DNA from: a bacterium
GTDB taxonomy: Bacteria > Nitrospinota_A > UBA7883 > JACRGQ01
Length of the DNA: 10,214 bases
Reading direction: 5' to 3'
NCBI GenBank assembly: GCA_021815535.1
Contig: JAKAGL010000063.1
Coordinates: 1 to 10,214, forward strand
Position 1 is the stretch's first letter. Each line of letters opens with the position of its first letter. A program made the position numbers and the translations under genes. Shown piece after piece: positions 6,583 through 10,214 of the stretch. The notes below the pieces were generated by a model that saw only the letters and a program-made list of their open reading frames with translations, was not told the DNA's origin and ran no database searches.

Positions 6583-8226
6583 ATGAAAAAATCTGTTCTG
6601 GAACTCATAGAGGTCTCATCCAGCGAAGCGAATCTAGAACAGTACAACAGTTTGTGCCGCAGCATATCGTGGGACGCGGAACTGAAGCAACTGTTGGATG
6701 TCAACGGCAAAATGAACATCGCCGCGCTGGCGCTCAAGGGGTTGGCGGACGGTATATCCACTGCGCATTCCGCGTTCATCATCTCATCTTCATCCGGCAC
6801 TTCCACCATTTCCCGGCTTGAGACTGATGAGGCCGTACGCCGGCTCGCCGGAGGGCTCAAGGAGCGTCATGGCGTCAAACAGGGGGAAGCGGTGGCGATC
6901 TTCCTGCCGAATGGGCGCGAGATGGTGCTTTCGATATTGGCGCTCGCTTACATCGGAGCGGTCGCGGCACCGATCATAGATACTTATAAAGCGGAGCCGG
7001 TCCGTAGCCGCTTGACCAACCTCAAGCCGCGCGTCCTTATCACGGCCAAAGGGATGCTGGAGGAGATTGGGCTGGAGTCTTCCGAGTTTGCAAAAACAGT
7101 GGTGACGGTTGAAGGCGGATTCCCCGAACTTCTTAAAAGCACGCCTACCGGACCAACGATGGTCGAGCCGGGCACACCGTATATCGTGCATTACACATCC
7201 GGCACGTACGGTACCCCGAAAGGGATTGTTCATTCACATGGCGGCGCGGCGGGGGCATTCCGTACGGCGGAATGGACATTTGGCCTCCGGCCCGGCAAAC
7301 GCATTTGGGTCACCGGCCATCCCGGATGGCTTCCTGCATCGGTCTATGGCATCTTCGGCCCGCTTTTTTGCGGAGCCACCTCTATATTGCACTCAGGCAA
7401 AATCGAAACACACATGCTGGGAGACCTTAAACCGACTGCCGTTTATACTATCCCCTCCATCATTGCGCAGGCCGTTGCAGGCGGAGCCACGGCAACCGAT
7501 TTTTCCAGCATTGAAGTGCTGGCGGCTACCGGTGAGCGGCTCAGCCCGACTCTCGCCGCCCAGATGAAAGAACAGACCGGTATAGACATCCTTTGCACGT
7601 TTTGCATGACTGAAACCGGCATGATCATGATATCCAATTACTCCTTTGCGCCTCTTAAAGGCGGGTCGGTAGGACTGACCGTTCCCGGCCTGCGGGCGAT
7701 CGTCATTAACGAAAACGATGTCGCGCTTCCCCCAAACACCCTTGGCATCCTCGCCTTCGAACGAAATTGGCCTTCCATGATGTATGGCATCTACGGCGAT
7801 GGCCGCGGTATTGACGACGCGTTTTCCTCCAAACACTTTGTCACTACCGATTATGCGTACATGGACGATGACGGCTATTTCTGGGTACTGGGGCGCGGCG
7901 AGGAATTCATCAAACGGGGATCGGAAAGAATCAGCCCGTTCGAGCTTGAAGATGTGCTACTAACACACCCCGCCGTGGGAGAGGTGGCGGCCATCCAGTT
8001 CGTGAAGGAGGGGCGTGAACGGATGAAGGTCTTTGCGGTGCTGGCCGCGGGATTCGAAGCGGGGGCCGAGATCATGGAATCGATGAAAGATCATATACGC
8101 GACAACATGGGAGCCTACGCCGTGCCGGACGACATCGAGTTTCTGGATGAGCTGCCAAAGACCCGTACCGGCAAGGTGCTGCGGCGCAACTTAAAAGCCA
8201 AAGAACAGAATTTGCCGGAGGAGTAA
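6583..8226 (+). CDS. AMP-forming acyl-CoA synthetase (ANL superfamily, acetyl-CoA synthetase-like)
   Basis: Adenylate-forming ligase: acid + ATP + CoA to acyl-CoA + AMP + PPi, via an acyl-adenylate. 547 residues, shorter than acetyl-CoA synthetase (about 650) and close to benzoate or medium-chain acyl-CoA ligases. Motifs in order: the P-loop YTSGTYGTPKG at 204-214, an aromatic/His stretch HPGWLPASVYG, MTETG at 342-346, the ribose-binding Asp423 in TTDYA, Arg438 in the hinge region (LGRGEEFIKRG), SPFELED, and the catalytic Lys531 in PKTRTGKVLRR. Unusual points are Tyr209 in place of the usual second T/S of SGTTG, and TTD in place of TGD. All catalytic residues are kept, so it should be active. 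The start is ATG at 6583 with AAGGA upstream. It is the first gene of a three-gene operon. The acid substrate (acetate, propionate, aromatic or other) cannot be assigned. Confidence 0.88.
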   Translation: MKKSVLELIEVSSSEANLEQYNSLCRSISWDAELKQLLDVNGKMNIAALALKGLADGISTAHSAFIISSSSGTSTISRLETDEAVRRLAGGLKERHGVKQGEAVAIFLPNGREMVLSILALAYIGAVAAPIIDTYKAEPVRSRLTNLKPRVLITAKGMLEEIGLESSEFAKTVVTVEGGFPELLKSTPTGPTMVEPGTPYIVHYTSGTYGTPKGIVHSHGGAAGAFRTAEWTFGLRPGKRIWVTGHPGWLPASVYGIFGPLFCGATSILHSGKIETHMLGDLKPTAVYTIPSIIAQAVAGGATATDFSSIEVLAATGERLSPTLAAQMKEQTGIDILCTFCMTETGMIMISNYSFAPLKGGSVGLTVPGLRAIVINENDVALPPNTLGILAFERNWPSMMYGIYGDGRGIDDAFSSKHFVTTDYAYMDDDGYFWVLGRGEEFIKRGSERISPFELEDVLLTHPAVGEVAAIQFVKEGRERMKVFAVLAAGFEAGAEIMESMKDHIRDNMGAYAVPDDIEFLDELPKTRTGKVLRRNLKAKEQNLPEE

Positions 8227-8230
8227 TGCA

Positions 8231-8524
8231 ATGCTCTTTGTAGTAACCGGAAGCTTTACCAAGGAATCGTGGGATACCGCTAAAGAGCAGATTAAGAACC
8301 GCAAGAAAAAGGCGGAAGTGAAGATCATCATCGAGCTAATGACACCGGGCGACCGGCACTTCACCGGCATTTACGACAGCAAGGACGCTACCAGCCTTTA
8401 CAAATACCTGAATCATCTCGAGGGCCTGGAAGTCGGCAATGTAGTGCCCGCCTTGCCGATAGACAATCTTATTATCATTGATGATATGGCGAAACGGCAG
8501 AGTGCCGGGAATCCGGAGGAGTAA
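8231..8524 (+). CDS. Small conserved-looking protein of unknown function
   Basis: I do not recognise this 97-residue protein. It starts at ATG 8231, 4 nt after the ligase stop, with a strong GGAGGAG (8217-8223) 7 nt upstream, so it is clearly meant to be translated. The predicted order is a strand (MLFVVTGSF), a helix rich in Lys (SWDTAKEQIKNRKKKAE), strands (VKIIIELMTPGDRHFTGIYD), a helix (ATSLYKYLNHLEGL) and a last strand with NVVPALPIDNLIII. This beta-alpha-beta-beta-alpha-beta pattern suggests a ferredoxin-like dimeric alpha/beta barrel such as the small DUF3303-type or muconolactone-isomerase-like proteins; that is inference from pattern only. There is no signal peptide or membrane segment and no cysteine, so it is cytosolic and not a metal-cluster protein. 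Its position between two acyl-CoA synthetases suggests an accessory or intermediate-handling role. Confidence 0.85.
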   Translation: MLFVVTGSFTKESWDTAKEQIKNRKKKAEVKIIIELMTPGDRHFTGIYDSKDATSLYKYLNHLEGLEVGNVVPALPIDNLIIIDDMAKRQSAGNPEE

Positions 8525-8529
8525 AACCT

Positions 8530-10214
8530 ATGAGCGGCACGCAAAACTTCTTTACTCCAAAAGCCATCGCCATTATCGGCACGTCCGCCACGCCGGGGAA
8601 AATCGGCTATGTGGTGTTGAACAACATCATCCGGGGCGGCTACACGGGAAACATATACCCGGTCAATCCCAAGGCGGATGAAATCCTGGGAAAAAAGGTT
8701 TATCACAGTGTGGCGGAACTGCCTGACGGGGTGGAGCTGGCTGTTTTTACCGTGCCGCCAAAAGCGGTGAATCCCGAAATTGCCGCTATCGGAAAAAAGG
8801 GGATAAAACATGCCCTCATCATCACTGCCGGCTTCAGCGAAGTCGGCTTTCAGGGAAAGGCGCTCGAAACCGAGCTTGCCCAAACCTGCAAACAATACGG
8901 CATCAGCGTCGTCGGCCCCAATTGCGTGGGCATCATCGACGCGGTGAACAAACTCAACGCCACCTTCACCGAAAAGGTTCCCGCTCCGGGGCGGATCGCC
9001 TTCCTCTCGCAGTCGGGGGCGGTATGCATCGCCATTATCGACTGGTCGCTGAAAAACGGCGTTGGATTTTCCAAATTCATTTCCATCGGCAACAAGATGG
9101 ACATGGATGAAGCAAGCCTCATTGAGTTCCTGGCGGACGACCCCGAAACCGATGTGATCGTGGGCTATCTTGAAAGCGTGAAAGACGGCCGCCGCTTTTT
9201 TGACGTGGCCAAGAAAGCTTCCGAAAAAAAAGCTATCGTCCTCTTCAAATCCGGCACTACCGCCGCGGGCCAAAAGGCCGCAAGCAGCCACACCGGGGCG
9301 CTGGCCGGTTCCGACGCCGCCTTCGATGCCGCCTGCAAACAATCCGGCGTGTTGCGCGCGAATATCATGGAGCAGCTTTTCGATTTCGCGCTTGCTTTCT
9401 CTTCTGGACGCCAGATGGCGGGCAACCGCATAGGCATCATCACCAACTCCGGCGGCCCCTCTGTGGTGGCCACCGACAGCATTGAAAAAAGTACCCTCAA
9501 GATGGCCACGGTAAGCGAACCGTTACAGGAAAAGCTCAAGGCCTTTCTCCCTGACACCGCCAACTACAAAAACCCGGTGGACATCATAGGCGACGCCACC
9601 GCCGACCGGTACCGCGACGCCTTTGCCGTTCTGAAAGACGAGCCGAACATGGACGCCTTTATCGTGATGATGAGTCCCACCGATCCCCTGAACCCCGAGA
9701 AACTGGCGCAATATATGGTCGAATTCATACACATGCACAACAAACCGGTGCTGGGCGTTTTTCTCGGCGGAAAGTCCGTGGAAAAAGCAATGGAGATCGC
9801 TTCAGCCCGGAACATCTGCGTTATTCCGACTCCCGAACGGGGTGTGGCGGCGCTGGATAGCCTCAACCGCAAACGCCTCTGGCTGCAGGAGAACCGGGCC
9901 GCGGACCGCCCTGTCCTGCCGAATAGAACCAAGGCAAAACGCCTCATCGATGAAGCGCTGGCCCGAGGCGCGTTGGAACTGCCGGAACAGGAGGCGCGCG
10001 GCATCCTTTCGGCGTATGGTATCTACTTTTTCAAAAGCATCATGGCGCAGAAGGCGCGGGATGCCGTGATGATCGCCGACACCCTAGGTTATCCGGTGGT
10101 CATGAAGATCGTCAGCCGTGAAGTAACGCACAAAAGCGACGCAGGCGGCGTGAAGGTGGGACTGCATAACGCCGGCGAGGTGTTTCAGGCATATGACAAC
10201 ATCATGGCGAGATC
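8530..10214 (+). CDS. NDP-forming acyl-CoA synthetase (acetate-CoA ligase, ADP-forming), 3' end missing
   Basis: Acyl-CoA + ADP + Pi to acid + ATP + CoA, reversible, through a phosphohistidine. The frame is open from ATG 8530 to the right edge (561 codons); the family's fused alpha-beta form is about 700 residues, so about 140 are missing. Domains: CoA-binding Rossmann domain at about 10-130 (KAIAIIGTSATPGKIG; VGPNCVG around 128-134), succinyl-CoA-ligase-like domain at about 150-300 with FLSQSGA at 158-164, and the phosphorylated His254 in SSHTGALAGSDAAFD. A second flavodoxin-like domain begins with IITNSGGPSVVATD, and the ATP-grasp beta part starts at about 470 (MKIVSREVTHKSDAGGVKVG near 524-543). 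A GGAGGAG at 8515-8521 lies 8 nt before the start; the gap to the small gene is 5 nt. Whether a C-terminal acetyltransferase domain follows cannot be seen. The substrate is unassigned. Confidence 0.93.
   Translation, partial: MSGTQNFFTPKAIAIIGTSATPGKIGYVVLNNIIRGGYTGNIYPVNPKADEILGKKVYHSVAELPDGVELAVFTVPPKAVNPEIAAIGKKGIKHALIITAGFSEVGFQGKALETELAQTCKQYGISVVGPNCVGIIDAVNKLNATFTEKVPAPGRIAFLSQSGAVCIAIIDWSLKNGVGFSKFISIGNKMDMDEASLIEFLADDPETDVIVGYLESVKDGRRFFDVAKKASEKKAIVLFKSGTTAAGQKAASSHTGALAGSDAAFDAACKQSGVLRANIMEQLFDFALAFSSGRQMAGNRIGIITNSGGPSVVATDSIEKSTLKMATVSEPLQEKLKAFLPDTANYKNPVDIIGDATADRYRDAFAVLKDEPNMDAFIVMMSPTDPLNPEKLAQYMVEFIHMHNKPVLGVFLGGKSVEKAMEIASARNICVIPTPERGVAALDSLNRKRLWLQENRAADRPVLPNRTKAKRLIDEALARGALELPEQEARGILSAYGIYFFKSIMAQKARDAVMIADTLGYPVVMKIVSREVTHKSDAGGVKVGLHNAGEVFQAYDNIMAR

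Noticed and set aside
6474..6860. A 128-codon minus-strand frame across the divergent intergenic region and the 5' end of the acyl-CoA ligase
   Set aside because: It overlaps a gene with clear motifs and a good ribosome binding site, its start lies inside that gene, and its product has no recognisable features.
8413..9342. A 309-codon open frame on the minus strand
   Set aside because: It is antisense to the end of the 97-aa gene and to the NDP-forming ligase, which is unmistakable with its His254 motif. Its product is a low-complexity Gly/His/Arg-rich sequence without domains.

Overview
The window looks like a chromosomal core-metabolism region of a Gram-negative, probably anaerobic or facultative bacterium, about mid-50s percent GC by eye. 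Three things support this. The F1Fo ATP synthase cluster is of the split type: it starts with paired b' and b subunits and has no a or c genes ahead of it. The b subunit carries a cleavable-looking signal peptide, and acyl-CoA ligase genes sit nearby. This arrangement recalls Desulfobacterota/Nitrospinota-like lineages, but the taxonomic guess is an inference and is weak.

Left part (1-4505, minus strand): a tightly packed ATP synthase operon read right to left, atpF' - atpF - atpH - atpA - atpG - atpD. atpD runs off the left edge, and atpC would be expected beyond it. Junctions are ATGA and GTGA overlaps or gaps of 2, 3 and 18 nt, so translation is probably coupled. Two genes, atpH and atpA, use GTG starts. 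A 224-nt leader (4506-4729) precedes the operon. It holds a run of eight G (minus strand) and several competing inverted repeats.

Middle (4730-6415, minus strand): a polytopic permease of the ArsB/NhaD (SLC13/ion transporter) superfamily with the two inverted-repeat motif pairs of the family. A secreted, carboxypeptidase-regulatory-like beta domain is fused at its N terminus.

Right part (6583-10214, plus strand): divergent from the permease across a 167-nt intergenic region is a three-gene operon. It contains an AMP-forming acyl-CoA synthetase, a 97-residue protein I do not recognise, and an NDP-forming acyl-CoA synthetase cut by the right edge. Each downstream gene has a strong GGAGGAG ribosome binding site and short spacing. 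Two thermodynamically different routes between acids and acyl-CoA in one operon suggest uptake or energy-conserving release of an organic acid. The substrate cannot be read from the sequence.

I found no mobile elements, tRNA/rRNA genes or CRISPR arrays, and no clear sign of a new defence or similar system. The most interesting points are the ligase / small protein / ligase cassette, the permease fusion and the structured atp leader.
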